From: Ceratothoa steindachneri
Lineage: Eukaryota; Arthropoda; Malacostraca; Isopoda; Cymothoidae
Reading direction: 5' to 3'
Length of the DNA: 64,000 bases
Assembly (NCBI GenBank): GCA_963969495.1
Contig: OZ018321.1
Coordinates: forward strand, 68,337,035 to 68,401,034
A model generated the notes under the pieces. It searched no databases. It was not told where the DNA came from and saw nothing but the letters and a program-made list of their open reading frames with translations. Below, piece by piece: positions 12,201 to 23,971 of this stretch; the stretch's first letter is position 1, and each line of letters starts with the position of its first letter. The translations under genes and the position numbers were made by a program.

Positions 12201-15200
12201 TTAGGCATGAAGGGCCTATTCTTTTAATAAAATTTCCGCAAACTCCGGATCAACTGGGAGGAGCTGCAGAGGCTCGACTGCTCTCGTTTCCCATGAGCTA
12301 TCGTTTTGCAGGAGAGTATGCTGGGCGCAAGCTCCTTACCCATCCTCTCTGGTATAAGAGTTTTACGACCCTACCGTTACGGGATGGAGGCCGGGCGGGA
12401 GGATGCGCGATTTACACTCGGCATGATGTCTCCGTCCTTCTTTTCCATTTAGATACCTCCTTTCAGGCAGTATTTGTGCAGCTGCACCTGGATAGGAAAT
12501 ATAATGTTATTTCCGCGTACATTCCACCGTCAGCCTATTTCGACGCGAGGGAATTCCGACACCTCGTATCATGGTCTCCAAAGCCCTTTTAACTTGCTAG
12601 GAGATCTTAAAGGTAGATACCCCCTCTGAATTATTCCCAGGGTCAGGTCCTTGGCGACCTGATTGACGAGCTGGAGATAGGTGTCATAAGTGAGGATAAG
12701 GTTACGCATCACTGCCAGAGAACCAATTGCTTTTCCTGTCTTGATCTATTTTTGTGCTCTCCAGATGCACAGCCTGATTTTGGGTGGGGGTGGTGGACGA
12801 TCGATGGCTTCTATGGTAGTGATCACTTTCCCATTTAAATGTCATTTTCTGGGACTCTAGCTTCCTAGAGCCTTCTCTGGTGGTGCTTGGTGCGGGTACA
12901 GTGGTCCACATTTCATAAAATGACTGATTTCTCGTTATTAGTCGAGGAGTTTAGGTCGGTAGTTGAGGGCGTTGAGTTCTTAACCGGCAACCTCATCGCC
13001 GTGGGCCTAACTAATATTCCTAGAACTTCTGGCTGTTTTGCACGCCCAACACTCATGGTGGTAAGCTTAGTTTGAGACGGCCATCAAACAGAAGTGGTGC
13101 CTAAATGCGTTATAAGCGCCGCCCGAACAATTTCACTATCAGTGAATTTCTTTAGTTAACGGGTATCCCGCTCAGACAGAGGTAGGGAAGCAAATCAAAA
13201 GGATTCTTGGCAAGTTCTCGTATGACTCCACTCCCATGCTCCAGGCGAGTGGGACCGCAATCTCGGACCCTGCGTCCGTGGCAGAATCCTTCGTGACTGC
13301 ATTCTTCGCTTTCTCCCTCCCAGATGCTGCTTCACCAGCATTCACTGCATATCGTAATGTCGCGGAAGACACTGAATAAACATCACCTCCAAATGTGAAG
13401 AACCATTTAACGGCAGGTTTACTGTGAGTGAGTTGCGTTCCGCTCTTGCGCGTACACCACTCCTGGCCCGGACGATGTCCCGTACGCAATGTTTCAACAC
13501 CTGTGCTCGCTTTATGCAAACTGAATAGAGATCACTCTACCCCGTCCGGTTTCCGTCCAATCTCTCTAAATTTCTGCGTGTGCAGATTGATGGAGAAATT
13601 GATAAATGCTAGATTAGCCTTTTTACTGGACAGCGAAGGCAATCTGTCTTTTGCATAGCGCGTTTCCGCAAGTTCCACTCCACGTCGGATGCTCTACTCC
13701 GACTGGAAAAGGCCATCTGCGAGGCCTTCCCTCATAAACAGCAGTATGACAGGGTGTTTTTCGATCTGTAGAAGGCCTATGTTATCGGAGGAGGATAGGG
13801 TATCATGGAGACTCTCAATATGGTGGCGGCGAGAGGACACATACCAATCTGAATTTTTCCGAGATCGTCGATTCTGCGTACGGGTGGGGGGAGCCCTCTC
13901 CGGCCCAATGGAGCAGAAAGAGGGTGTCCCTCAGGAAAGTGTCCTATTTGTCACAATCTTTGCCCTGTGTATCCTGCTGTTGGAAGATGTTGTCCCTACG
14001 CTCTACGTGGACGAAGTTTCGATCTCTTTTGGAACCACTCAGATGCCAATTCTGGAGCGTCGAATCCAACAGGCATTGAACCACTCTCTCGCAATGCCGA
14101 ACCGCACAGGCTTCTGTTTTCTTTGGATAAGAATAAAGTAGTGCATTTTTGCTGCCATCCAGGGGTCAATCCTTACCCATACTTAGTTCTCAATGGGGTG
14201 CTCCTGGAAGTGATGGACTCGCACCGTTTCCTTGGTCTTGAATTTCACTGAAGCTTTAACACGGAGGCTCATATTCGCAGCCTTCGGAGTTCTTGTATCC
14301 ACGCAATGGATGATATTTGGTCAGTGACGTTAAGCGCTTGGGACAATGATAGGGCTCATGCCTTACTTTTTATACATTCTTTTTTCGTTCGAAGCTCGAC
14401 TACGGATGCGAGTGTTATGCATACGCAGCTGAACGTGTATTGCAGAAGAAGGATTCAATCAACCAGACTGTCCTTCGCCTGGCAACTGGTACCTTCTGCA
14501 CTTTCCCCATTGAGAGTCTATTTGTCGATCCTAGGGAGATGCCACTCATTTTGCGCCGTTCATAGTGCATTACTCGCCCGTACGCGCGAACCCAACTCCA
14601 CCCTCAGTCGGAAATAGCTCTCACTGCATCGGTAGCTGATCTAGACTGTGCCTATGCCACTGAGAGACGCCAGTGATAGCCAAAGCCGATTGATTTTAGG
14701 CCTAGAAAACTCCAAGGTTATCAAGGTATATCTCTGGCACTAGGGTTGACCCTGGTTCTGCCCAGGACCACATCAAGGAGGGTACCACCTTTGGCTATTT
14801 GTTGCCACGGCTTTGCTCCCAAATCTTCTACAGCGCTTTTTTGGAGTACACTTCGTGTCACGCTGGAACCGTGTCAGTGTATACGGATGGCTCCAAGTCC
14901 CAAGAAGGGGTCGATCTCCACACCCTACCCCCTCTGTTTGAAGTCCGCCGGTCTCTGCCACGCAAGGTATCTGTCTTAACGTCCAGCTGGTTGCAATTAA
15001 CTGCTCGGTACGGGAGATAACGCGAAATGGCGTATTCGGAGACCGAATTGTGATTTATATTAATTCGAAAAGTGCCCTGAGTGCTCTCGGGGCATTAGAA
15101 TCTCCGCATCCCTTGGTTCTCGATATCCGTCACACCACAGGTATGTCGAGATTATCTTCGGCTGGGTTCATGGACATATACAAATTGCGGGGAATGAGCG

Positions 15201-15640
15201 CGCCGAAGAGGGCTCCAAAGAGGACTGAGCCACCAGACCAGCGTTTTGCTCTTCCTCAATCCGATTACATGACAGGAATACTGGCAGCTCTCCGGGCTGC
15301 TCAGTAAATATGATGGGACACATTTGAGGAGAACTTAAAGCTGTGTGCCATTGCGACTCTTCCCAGCGACCAACCCTCCATTGCTGCGAGGGCTTCAGGT
15401 TGCTTTCTGTCGTCTCTGAATTGGAAACACTCGCGCGACGTACCGCTATTTGATGGAACGCTTGCCTGCACCTTATTGCAAAGACTGCTTTGTTCCACTT
15501 ACTGTTTGGCACATTATTGTTGAATATCCCAGTCTGAGCAATCGTTGCGCATGTTACCTTTTCTGGTACTGGGACGTGCGGGATGCTATTGCCTTTCCCT
15601 TTTACTCGGGACGAGTTTGTGCAGACTGGACTTTACCTTT
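12200..15640 (+). pseudogene. ORF2 pseudogene, copy 3
   Basis: Broken ORF2. The endonuclease is at 12293-13080 (GGCAIYTRHDVSVLLF, ISAYIPPSAYFDAREF), but the GDLN-containing segment is shifted out of frame. RT pieces are at 13428-14141 (RPISLNFCVCRLMEK, then YVDEVSISFGTTQMP, where the second catalytic Asp of YVDD is Glu). The thumb is at 13967-14251. RNase H is at 14799-15180 (VSVYTDGSKSQEGVD). The C-terminal CCHC is at 15450-15560 (YCKDCFVPLTVWHIIVEYP, last Cys lost). Stops separate the parts. Confidence 0.75.
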
Positions 15641-15929
15641 TGGAGGAGGTTGGTCTCCTCTCTTTTATTTGACCTTTGTTTTTTTTTGTAGGTTGCATGT
15701 TCCACGCTGGAGTAGAGGGGCTAGCCCTGGAGCGCGCCACCTTCTTGCTTTGTTTTCTTGTTGTTGTCATTATAATTTTTATCCCTTGTTCTTTATAGAG
15801 TTGTCATTAATTTTTTACAAACAGTTATTTCTTTTTGTTACCTGTCTCCTAATATGGCCTAGTAGCAGGCTGTGTTGTGTACGGCGACTTTTGCCCAAGC
15901 AAGCAGTCGCCAGATGGGCTTAAAAAAAA

Positions 15930-16129
15930 GGAATCAGAGATGGGGGTCCATTTTTCATAGATAGCGGAAGGTGGTTCTGCAAGAACTAGACAAAAATGAT
16001 TTTGATTCACATCCAAACCTCTGTAAAAGGAGTTTTCATTAAAGGAAGAAAAGTATAATCGTTAAGTATAGTGCTGGGCTTGCTTAGAATCATACTTGAA
16101 CGTAACACTTTTTAGAGTAAATTCACCGA
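15930..16129. other. Short spacer
   Basis: Unassigned sequence between the tail of copy 3 and the start of recognisable copy 4. Confidence 0.3.
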
Positions 16130-16453
16130 CGGTCAGGTTGATCGGGCGGCGTGTATGACTAATGTAGTTATATCACTTATATCTGTGTGCCGTTACACAC
16201 TCAGACTACTACTAAGGAAGCGGACTACATGCAAAATAGCTACACGTTCTAAGAATAATACATAGACTCACGGCGATGAGTTTGTCGGACCTAAATTCAT
16301 CAACTGCGACTGAGAAAGCAATTATTTCCTAAAATCCTACCACCTCACTGGCTCTATGCAGAACCGCGGTGGTTTCGCAATTGCAACGGCTCATAAAATG
16401 ATACTTGGATGGAAAAGATGTCACTACCATGAAGATCATGACTAGCGATCACC

Positions 16454-16963
16454 CTAAATCAGGCTGTGCATCCGCAATTCAACGTGACATATTAGGACCA
16501 AAAAAGATAAGAAGTCTCTTGGGCAGTGATTACTAAACTCATCCACATTCAAGACAATTATCTCCAACTCTTCCAACAGGTCGGCAATAACCTGATCGCT
16601 GTGATTGATCGTGTATTCCAACCAGATGTGGTGCATACCCTTCAAATCCTCGACTAAGAGAAAGGGTTTCGGCAACTGTGTCAAAAGGCAACAAAAGTCA
16701 CCCGCATCAAAGTTGGCTGAAGGAAAAATCAACGCAGAAATAAATGTATACATTCTACCTTGGTGTAATTGCATTGACACTGCAAACAAAAAGGTATTGC
16801 TGGCCAAAGATGGCGCTTTCTCTTTCCAGTAAAACTTGAGGAGACTTTGTTCGCCACACAATTCGTTTTCCCTTTTTCTAACTTGGAACCTTTGCCGGGT
16901 AGGGTTTTTTAAAAGATGGAAGAGCGCCCACTTATAGAAGTTCCTGCTTCTCAGAGTCACCAT
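16454..16963 (-). pseudogene. Endonuclease fragment, copy 4
   Basis: A 169-residue open stretch matching the middle of the apurinic-type endonuclease of ORF2. It contains ISALIFPSANFDAGDFCCLL (IPPSADFDAGDF in copy 7) and FLLVEDLKGMHHIWLEYTIN, where the catalytic GDLNGRHPLW reads EDLKGMHHIW. The conserved Asn is therefore lost. The N-terminal third reads out of register, which shows an upstream frameshift. The fragment is inactive. Confidence 0.7.
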
Positions 16964-17017
16964 GTCCGGCCTTTGGCTAGGCTATGGGAGACGATGCTTA
17001 ATTGTCCCTATGATTCT

Positions 17018-18200
17018 TCAAGTAGAAGCCTGAAAAATCTCTGAATACAGTCCCCTGTCTACTTTTGGAGGAGCTTTCGGCCGATTCACATTACGAGAGA
17101 CGGTTAAGCAGAGAGGAAAGAGCCTAGTATTTTGCCGAGGTGAGACATGAGCTTGTTCAGCCGCCAACTCTATCATGAGAGCTCCCCTGCGCAGTGAACA
17201 CGCTGATGGATTCTGAATGGGCGTAGAAGCGACCGTGCTCGTAAAATTGAAAGTCATAGAAGAAAATAGTACCTGTCTAACTTTTGGATATATAATATCC
17301 TAGTACTTATAGGGCGCAAATAGAGCAAGTCATTAGAATCGCGAAAAGAGTTACTTCGCAACCTTAGAAGCCAGTACCTTCTCGATTAGAAACATGCCAC
17401 ACTACTTTGAGGAAGCAGGCTATAGTTCTTCGCATTCCACACATTTGACCGTACACAATAGCTCATTGTGTAATATATTAGATCAGTTCACAAGGGCTCC
17501 AGGTAGACCCAACTTTGGACCTCTACCTGACCCTAAATAAAGTAAAGCTGTTTTGACACTCCCCTTCCCTCATTTAGTATTCTCATCACACTTTCAATCT
17601 TGAAAATATTCTTGGTCAACCAGTTCTTTTGTCATGTCTTTTAAGGAAGACTACACGAATTCCTTTGCTTAAGCCACTCACGAACTTCATGGTAGTGTGG
17701 TATCGACTGCATCGGCCTTATATTGATTGTTCGAAGAACTCCAATAATAACTGACTGGGAATCGTTTGAAACCAAGTAGTCTTTGAATGAGGGGCAACGA
17801 CGTCATCAAAGCTCAGCTCACCACACTAGCAATATTAGGATCTTGGTCTTCATGGCGTGATCTGCCCGTCATAGCCTTGTAAAATTCCAAAAGAGCAGCG
17901 GACTTTTACGTTCTCGGAGTTTTGCTGGAGGTAGAAGAACCACTAATCCTCTTGATCTTTTCCTCATTTATTTCATTTGTAAGATAGAAGGGCGACGATT
18001 GAACGTGCTTTTCTTCACGCCGGAATGGGTCCCAAGGCCGGACTATCCAGCTTCAGCCATGTCCTTCTCTGAACTAGGAAACTCCATGGCTGACAAAGTG
18101 GCATAATTCTGAATAAGAGGTCTCTCCTCTCCTCGTGTTTCTTATGGGTCCTATGGGGCCGTCTTGCATATAGGCGGACTTTATCTGAGGCTACTCTTTC
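17018..18200 (-). pseudogene. gag fragment, copy 4
   Basis: Scattered gag homology without a long frame. TTCTGAATGGGCGTAGAAGCGACCGTGCTCG near 17210 matches the region after the knuckles in the other copies, quoted here only as alignment of short blocks such as GAATGGGCG and ACCGTGCTCG. TTTGAGGAAGCAGG near 17405 matches the third knuckle. Decay is too strong to define domains. Confidence 0.45.
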
Positions 18201-18700
18201 AATGAGTCTTCGTTTGAGCCCTTGGAAGACTATACCATCTGTTGCGGGAGCATTTGTAACTAGGAAGGGGCATGAAAGTGCTCATGTTCCCTTTCTCTCT
18301 AAGGTGTCTTTTATCTTGCCTGGGACTAAAAATGGATTATGGCTCGTCAAATACGTCATTGAGACCGGCGAGTCAGCCTTCATTGGAAAAAGAGTGGGTG
18401 TGTGATTTAGCATGATGCCTTCAATCAAAATGGTTTCTCGATTATACTACTGGCACGGCGCTGCCCCTTGCCCTTAGGATAGGGTTAAAAGGGGTTTATA
18501 TTGTGCCTATTGGGGGCGGAGCTTAACGGCGTGACTTATGTCTCACTTTTTTCTTTGGGGACTACTGAAATTGTCGCCCAGAAGCAACGCTACAAAGAGA
18601 AGTAAAAGTGGAACCACCAAACCCGTAGGTATAAAAGAGGAGAAAATGCCTTCTCGGATAGGAGATATTTAGAGGGCCCCTCAAAAAGATCAAGTGGCAA

Positions 18701-19556
18701 TTCAACTCATCAAAAGAGGTGAAGGGACTCAAGGTCTGCTCTAATAGCGGTAAAAGGAAAACCTCTTCAACGGTATGGAGTGGTGAGATGGGAGCACCTG
18801 CAACAATGTTAAGTAGAGATATACTTGTCGGAATATGGCAGTGGCTTTTTTATATAATTCCCATTCCATGTCCTCTGGGGCACGATTCTGATCCAAAAAG
18901 GAATCGGCCAAGTTAGGCCTCTTACTTACTACGGCTGATACCCATCAGATAGGTGGAGTATTCGATATCATCACCAATCATTTCGAACCCTAGAACAAAT
19001 CCTATCGATGGCGTGGTAGGCAGGTATGAGGGGCAGGTCCGACTTGCAGACAAGCCTCAGAAAGGGAGAGGTCACCAACACCAATATTTAGTGAAAAGGG
19101 AGCCAGAGACGAATTCAAAAGCAGGGTAATTAGAAATGGGGAAAATAAAAGGGATCGGAGGAAAGTGCTAGCTTCCCCAGACCTAAACTCAAGTGGCAGT
19201 TCCTTCTATGGTTGGAGCAATGCTTGCGCATCTGGAACCGGAATGACATACTGTACTTCTAGTTACAAAGTACTACATTCTGTACAGAGTATTTCACTGC
19301 GGCGCACTCAGAAAGCGAGCTCGTGTTTCTACAGGTTTTTTTATAGGAGGGGGTCTCACTGCGAGACACAACTTGTTGCGAGTAAAAAAGGAATTGAAAG
19401 GATTGTCGTAGTAATAAAAAAAGGAGGGTTTAGTGGGACAAACAGCGAAAAGCACCAGCTTCTTCATGACTTGTCAAGGATTTCATGTCAAATTTCAATC
19501 ATTCTCAGACAAACCATGAAAGGACTTTGACAATTATATCATTAGAAAGAGAATAT
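18701..19556. other. Unassigned, possibly the eroded 5' part of copy 4
   Basis: GC content and purine-rich patches resemble the 5' region of the LINE family, but I could not align it block by block. Confidence 0.3.
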
Positions 19557-19790
19557 AAAAGAACATAAGGGTTGCAAATTTCGTTATAATAGGCCTAATA
19601 GTTGGGGTGTTATTTCCAAAACAAAATAATTGCTGGGCTATGATTGGAAGAATTTGGCCATTAGATTATTCGGAAGAAAATGTAAAACAACATAAGGGTT
19701 TCAAATTTCGTTAGAATCGGCCGAAGGGGTAGGATATGTATTATTGCCAAAGGAAAATACTTAGCGGGTGTTCATGGTCTTCAACAAAAT
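19557..19790 (-). repeat. Minisatellite unit, inverted second locus (about 1.9 units)
   Basis: Two adjacent units (from about 19557 and 19684) are the reverse complement of the array at 10235-10726. ACATAAGGGTTTCAAATTTC followed by GTTAGAATCGGCCGA is the inverse of the core there. Spacing is again about 125 bp. It directly precedes the left inverted repeat of the next element. Confidence 0.75.
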
Positions 19791-19807
19791 TTGCATATAT
19801 ATATTTA

Positions 19808-19940
19808 TTAGGGTGGTCCTTATTTTTTTACAAATTCATTTTCACTGGTCTGACTCCACCAAAGTGTTCCTTTTGTTTGAAAAACACCCTGCAAAGTTTT
19901 ATTGATATTTATTAATATTTAGAGGTGGCTCAATGAACTC
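19808..19940. repeat. Left terminal inverted repeat of the unclassified element
   Basis: Pairs with 21535-21668. Aligned by eye, most of the 130 bp matches, with the strongest block CCAAAGTGTTCCTTTTGTTTG identical in both. Confidence 0.65.
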
Positions 19941-20081
19941 ATGTTCCCCGAGATGTGGTATAGAATGCATTTATTCCACTAGATTGGTTTCTTCCCAACA
20001 TTCACAAGCTTGGCTCCTCCCACTGGATATTTTACAGTGGGTATTAGCTGCTCATTGGCAGGAGTGTCGGGATAACCAAAA

Positions 20082-21365
20082 TCACTCAGTGTTGCTCAGT
20101 AAGGTCATCCTGCGAGTGTCAAGAAACTTTTTGCGATGTTCAGCAACAACACTCGGAACAAACTGCAATTGTTCCTCATCCTTTGTGAGACGGCCAGAGA
20201 AATCCTCTACCAAGGCAATGGTACATTCAGCGTGATTGTTGGTGACAGCCAAATGTGCTGATGAAACGTTTTGCAGCACTGAAACTAGGCTGATGCTTCT
20301 ACTGAGCTGCCGGATATTCGAGGAAAAAAAGTCTTCATTTCTTGGTTGTAAAGTCAACTTACTCTTCTCTTGATTTCGTTTCAAGTCGATAGTTGCAAGC
20401 TTCAGCGGCGTTTCCTTCCCTTCTATCTTTTTCATAGCTATAACTATCTTGTTCTTGCTGCTATTGTCCAAATCACCATCAAACAATGCCAAAGCAACCA
20501 ACTCCTCAGAAAGCCTGTCATCTTCTTTTCTGTAGCGCTGGATATGTTGATGTTAATCGTGTGATACAGTGACATTGCTTCAGCAACTTCAGGTCATTTC
20601 TCGGGGTATTTATAGCAATCTTAACTGTTACCCACGCTTCAACGTCAATATGTGAAAAGAAGATGCAGAGTTCTCGTAATCCTTGTTGCTCGCGTGCTGT
20701 CAGCTTAAACTGCGAGCGAAACATCCAGACTTTAAAGGTGTAGATGACTTTTGACATCCATCTGGCTTGATGTATGGCTCCTGGAGTTGCAAAGTGAATG
20801 CCTCGAGGAGAGAAAACTCAGACAAAGATGATATCCAGCTGCAGGAGCTCTCTGTAGTCCTCTCTGGGCTGAGTGACTTTACCGGCCATCTCAAAGATCT
20901 GTACCATTTCATCTTTGAAGACAGCTAAAGCGTTGGCTGTGTAATCATTAGTTGAGTCTTCATTTGTGGTCTTGTCAATATATTGCGCTCTTGTTTTGAA
21001 GCGCTTGGACGAGAGAACATCAAAATAGACTTCAAAAAAGACTGCTCCAGCAATGAATTCCAAGATATGATGGCGACGACCAATGTGCAGAAGTTTACGA
21101 CCAAGAACCTGCTCCAAAAGAATGCACGTGCCCTTGTACCGATTAGTATTAGAGCTGGTTAATTCTAATCACATTCCCTGGACCTTTTCCTCTAAATTCC
21201 AGTCTTTTAGAACAAAAAGATTCAAGGCGCTGTGAGTGGCCATTACCTGTCAGCAGCAAAGGGAATCTGTCCACAGTCCCAGTGTCAATGAGATCTGGGA
21301 TAAATTTCCCATTCCAGTACAAAATGAGTGGCAACTGTGGGTCGAACTTATCTTTGATTTTTTTA
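20082..21365 (-). pseudogene. Degenerate ORF of the unclassified element
   Basis: Coding pieces in sense order: 21334-21149 (PLILYWNGKFIPDLIDTGTV, then DRFPLLLTGNGHSQ); a frameshift, then SSNTNRYKGTCILLEQ, continuing at 21117-20818 with GRKLLHIGRRHHILEF and PREDYRELLQL; 20757-20518 (ARWMSKVIYTFKVWMFRSQF, APRNDL-like INTPRNDLKLLK); and 20501-20082 (ELVALALFDGD, then TNNHAECTIALVEDFSGRLT and KDEEQLQFV). I recall proteins with the series DGKLLPDL, SNTG, CRHH, VYALK and SGxLTxDEEQ from many arthropod proteomes, always annotated as uncharacterised. The function is unknown to me. The inverted repeats suggest it is a transposase. At least three frame breaks make this copy inactive. Confidence 0.6.
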
Positions 21366-21534
21366 GGTGGAATTACGATGCTGCTGTCGCTGCAATCTGA
21401 TGTTGGATCGGTTCAGGGCTAGTGGCTGGATTTCTTGTCCCAAACTTCGGAAAGTTTCACCAACTATACTCAGTATATGGGGGCCTGCGGTGTATTTGTA
21501 TGACCATCGTATACCTCATCTTAGAGGAACTTCA

Positions 21535-21664
21535 GATCCATTGAGCAAACTCTAAATGTTAATATATCTCAATGAAATTTTGCATATCGTGTTTTGCAAA
21601 CAAAAGGAACACTTTGGCGGGGTCAGACCTATGAAAATAAAAGTTCTTTTAAATAAGTTCCATC

Positions 21665-21668
<4 letters not shown>
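21535..21668. repeat. Right terminal inverted repeat of the unclassified element
   Basis: Inverted partner of 19808-19940. It is followed immediately by a TA run. Confidence 0.65.

Positions 21669-21719
<51 letters not shown>
21669..21719. repeat. (TA)n microsatellite
   Basis: About 25 perfect TA units. Short open frames reading Ile-Tyr repeats in this region are artefacts. Confidence 0.95.
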
Positions 21720-21721
<2 letters not shown>

Positions 21722-21850
21722 TTAAAAATAAATACTGAGCCAAGTATAATAGGGTTATGTATAGAAAATCAAAGTGTTAGGAATATTTATTGACTATATC
21801 TTCTCTTCTTAGGATCAAATTGAATGCATATTTTAAAAGCATTCGATATC
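21720..21850 (+). repeat. Dispersed ~130-bp repeat, first copy
   Basis: Aligns with 25908-26036. Shared blocks are CTTAAAAATAAAT, GAAAATCAAA/AAAATCAAAT, ATTGACTATATC/ATTCGACTATATCC, ATCAAATTGAATGCAT/ATCGAATTGATTACC and CCTTAACCATTAATTGG/CTTTACCAATTA. There is no coding potential. It may be part of an element I do not recognise. Confidence 0.6.
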
Positions 21851-21929
21851 CTTAACCATTAATTGGAAAATTGACAATTGAATACTTTATGTCATTAGTT
21901 TGGTTAATCCATGATTGACCGATGCCCAG

Positions 21930-22120
21930 ATGGTCTTTTAGTCTGCCAACACCTCTACTCTCAGTTAGTTGAACAACTGTGGGTATCATGGTCATACCGA
22001 GATAATTTACTCGGGTAATATAGAATGTATGCAACGATGACATGCTGTTTGTATGGCAATAAATAGCCACCTAGACACTGCATCTGGCATGCCTGCAAGA
22101 AGCTCCTCACCCCAATCGTA
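21930..22120. repeat. Dispersed repeat, copy b (first half)
   Basis: Aligns with 30837-31010. Shared blocks are CAACACCTCTACT against CAACCTCTACTTTC, a central ACTGT..GGTAT, and a downstream AGAAGC..CC pattern. With 23370-23530 it may be one old repeat split by 1.2 kb of inserted sequence that includes the piggyBac-like MITE. Confidence 0.4.
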
Positions 22121-22502
22121 TCCCCGCGACTTAATAGGGTAAAGGTTAACATAATCAGTTCAACAGGTGGTTTACCCTTCAGCCACGGTTGTTTTATGTT
22201 CTTTACCCGCTGACTTGGCAGGAATCGTCGTCCTCGTCTACATTTTATAATCCATTCGGAGACCTCAAATGGGATGGAAAATAGAAGGGGAACTCAATAA
22301 ATTAAGTAACTAGAGAAAAAATAGTAATAATATACACGTTCCAAAAAGTGTGCCGCTAAAAGAATTACATTTACTAATTTGGGGGTCGTTTGGGGGGATA
22401 TACCTTATTTGAAAATCTTCATAATGAAGAAGTATCAAGGATTAGTAAATACAATGACTGAATCTAAATTTGATAGTTTGAGCATTAAGGAATAATTTCA
22501 TA
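22121..22502. other. Unassigned AT-rich spacer
   Basis: Nothing recognised. Confidence 0.3.
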
Positions 22503-22707
22503 TTAACCCTTTGCTTTCCAAAGCATTTTCATAACGTCCAGGCTTGTTTTTTAGACTTTTATTTATAAAACTTTTTTGAAGGGTTTTATGGGTGGGTTAT
22601 ATGTAACCATAGAATACACACCATACAATAATGACACGTGTATTATTCACGCTTGCGTAATACGTCCCTTGCATTGCATGTGGTGGACGGGACAGGCAAA
22701 GGGTAAA
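22503..22707. mobile_element. piggyBac-like MITE
   Basis: A 197-bp unit (22507-22703) begins CCCTTTGCTTTCC and ends GGGACAGGCAAAGGG, so the ends are short inverted repeats. The start CCCTTTGCCTG is typical of piggyBac-family termini. The left flank is TTAA, the piggyBac target. The right flank reads TAAA, one substitution away. There is no ORF, so this would be a non-autonomous element. The inverted repeat is short, hence moderate confidence. Confidence 0.55.
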
Positions 22708-23369
22708 ACAGAATGAAGATTGAAAAGTACGAAATGTCCTTTCCGGGGTAGAAAACTAACGTGCGATACAAACTTCGAATTTTATAATTAAATTAAAGAT
22801 ATTAAACTCCATTGAATCTTCAAGTCATGATAATTCCTAATTCGTAGAGAAGATTTCAAAAGGAGTTTGCAACGATTCGTCTAAAAAAATATATCGATTC
22901 AAACACACTCAAAGAGAATGTTGCGATATTGTGCTCTTGAATATCTCCAAATAGGCCATTATAGGCCTTCACAAACTGCTCTTCACTATAATCATATTCA
23001 TTTTCGGTGATGTTGATTGATGCGTAGACAAAGATATTTTATCTGTGGCTGATATAATATTAACCTTTATAAATATTTAGAGCGAGTTGAAATAGATATA
23101 TTTTTCAATCAATTTTAACAAAGTGACACTGAACCTATTGAATGTAGTTTATAAAGCGGTGAAATTAATGATTACTTAAAAGAGGCATAGAAAATATAAG
23201 CATACCGATGTATCTGATATGGACTGCCTACAAGCTACGATCAAATACATTTAGATTTTAAACGGTTCTGATTTAGCTTCTAAACCCTTCATAAAGTAAG
23301 GAAATAAAACTATCTCGGCACAAAAAATGCTACGAATTTATGGTAGTTCCTCAGAGTAACCTCTCCAAC
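22708..23369. other. Unassigned AT-rich spacer
   Basis: No ORF, repeat or RNA gene recognised. Confidence 0.3.
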
Positions 23370-23530
23370 GCAATTTAAGGCGTTCCTCATACAGACCAAG
23401 CAAGTGACTCTATCCAAAAGACAAATCTAACAACACTAAAAAGAACTATATCAATTGGCTATTTTAAACTTCACTTTTACCGTCGCAGTACACATCTTCT
23501 TCACTCACTGGTAGCGAGACGCTATATCTT
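23370..23530. repeat. Dispersed repeat, copy b (second half)
   Basis: CAAGTGACTCTATCCAAAAGAC and the following 100 bp align with CAAGTGACTTTGTCCAATAAAC at 31014 onward, and with 2030-2130. Shared blocks include AATCTAACA and a conserved CCGT.GCAGTACA-like end. Confidence 0.5.
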
Positions 23531-23971
23531 GTAATTATTCTTTCACTTTAAAAAAAATTACAAATATTCCATTATCATATTTATTTTTTACAGAAATTTA
23601 CAATTTTGTTTTAAAAGATTCCAAAGTTAAAATATACCGTTGCGATAAAATATGGTCAAACTTTTGGCTATGATTTGGTCTTGCTCAATTTGCTTTGGAA
23701 TTTTTAAACAAAAAAGAATAACAAATGGTGGAGTTCATAAATATCTAAAACATTTATTAAAATTAAGGCACTACAGTATTTTTCGTATATTCGAGGGTTG
23801 TATTCAGGTTGTTTTTGAGTAAATTTTTCATTTTAATCTTAATCAGGAGGAAAGATCTACTGGGTCTTAAAAACGAGTAAGGCATTATTGAAAATATTTC
23901 ACCAGATTTAGATAGGAAAACAGAGACTTACGGATTCTTTTTTCGTTATTTCAAAAAGAATTCCGATAAAA
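23531..23971. other. Unassigned AT-rich spacer
   Basis: Nothing recognised. Confidence 0.3.

Larger units (their letters stand above)
11467..15929 (+). mobile_element. I/Nimb-like LINE, copy 3 (5' truncated)
   Basis: Plus-strand copy starting abruptly inside the gag knuckle region (GGAGAGACGCACTCC aligns with the third-knuckle coding sequence of the other copies). It runs through ORF2 to a complete 3' end with hairpin (15883-15911) and an A8 tail ending at 15929. A 5' truncation like this is normal for target-primed reverse transcription. Many small insertions, deletions and substitutions make all frames discontinuous. Confidence 0.85.
16130..18700 (-). mobile_element. I/Nimb-like LINE, copy 4 (decayed, 3' truncated)
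   Basis: An old minus-strand copy. Homology starts at 16130 in the endonuclease-RT linker (AAATTCACCGACGGTCAG against AAATTCAGCGACAGTGAA in copy 10). It continues through the endonuclease (16300-17000) and gag (17100-18200) to N-terminal gag coding sequence near 18640-18690, where GGAGATATTTAGAGGG aligns with copy 8. RT, RNase H and the 3' end are absent. The upper boundary is uncertain. Confidence 0.65.
19808..21668 (-). mobile_element. Unclassified DNA-transposon-like element with ~130-bp inverted repeats
   Basis: The left block 19808-19940 and right block 21535-21668 are inverted copies of each other. Shared stretches include GGTCTGAC, CCAAAGTGTTCCTTTTGTTTG, AAAACAC, ATATTTAGAG-like sequence and GCTCAATG. 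Both outer edges abut TA dinucleotide runs, so a target duplication cannot be defined. Between them a degenerate ORF on the minus strand fills the element. Long terminal inverted repeats around one ORF suggest a DNA transposon of about 1.9 kb. I cannot place it in a named superfamily. Confidence 0.6.

Noticed and set aside
21552..21743. Ile-Tyr repeat proteins on both strands
   Set aside because: They are translations of the TA microsatellite.
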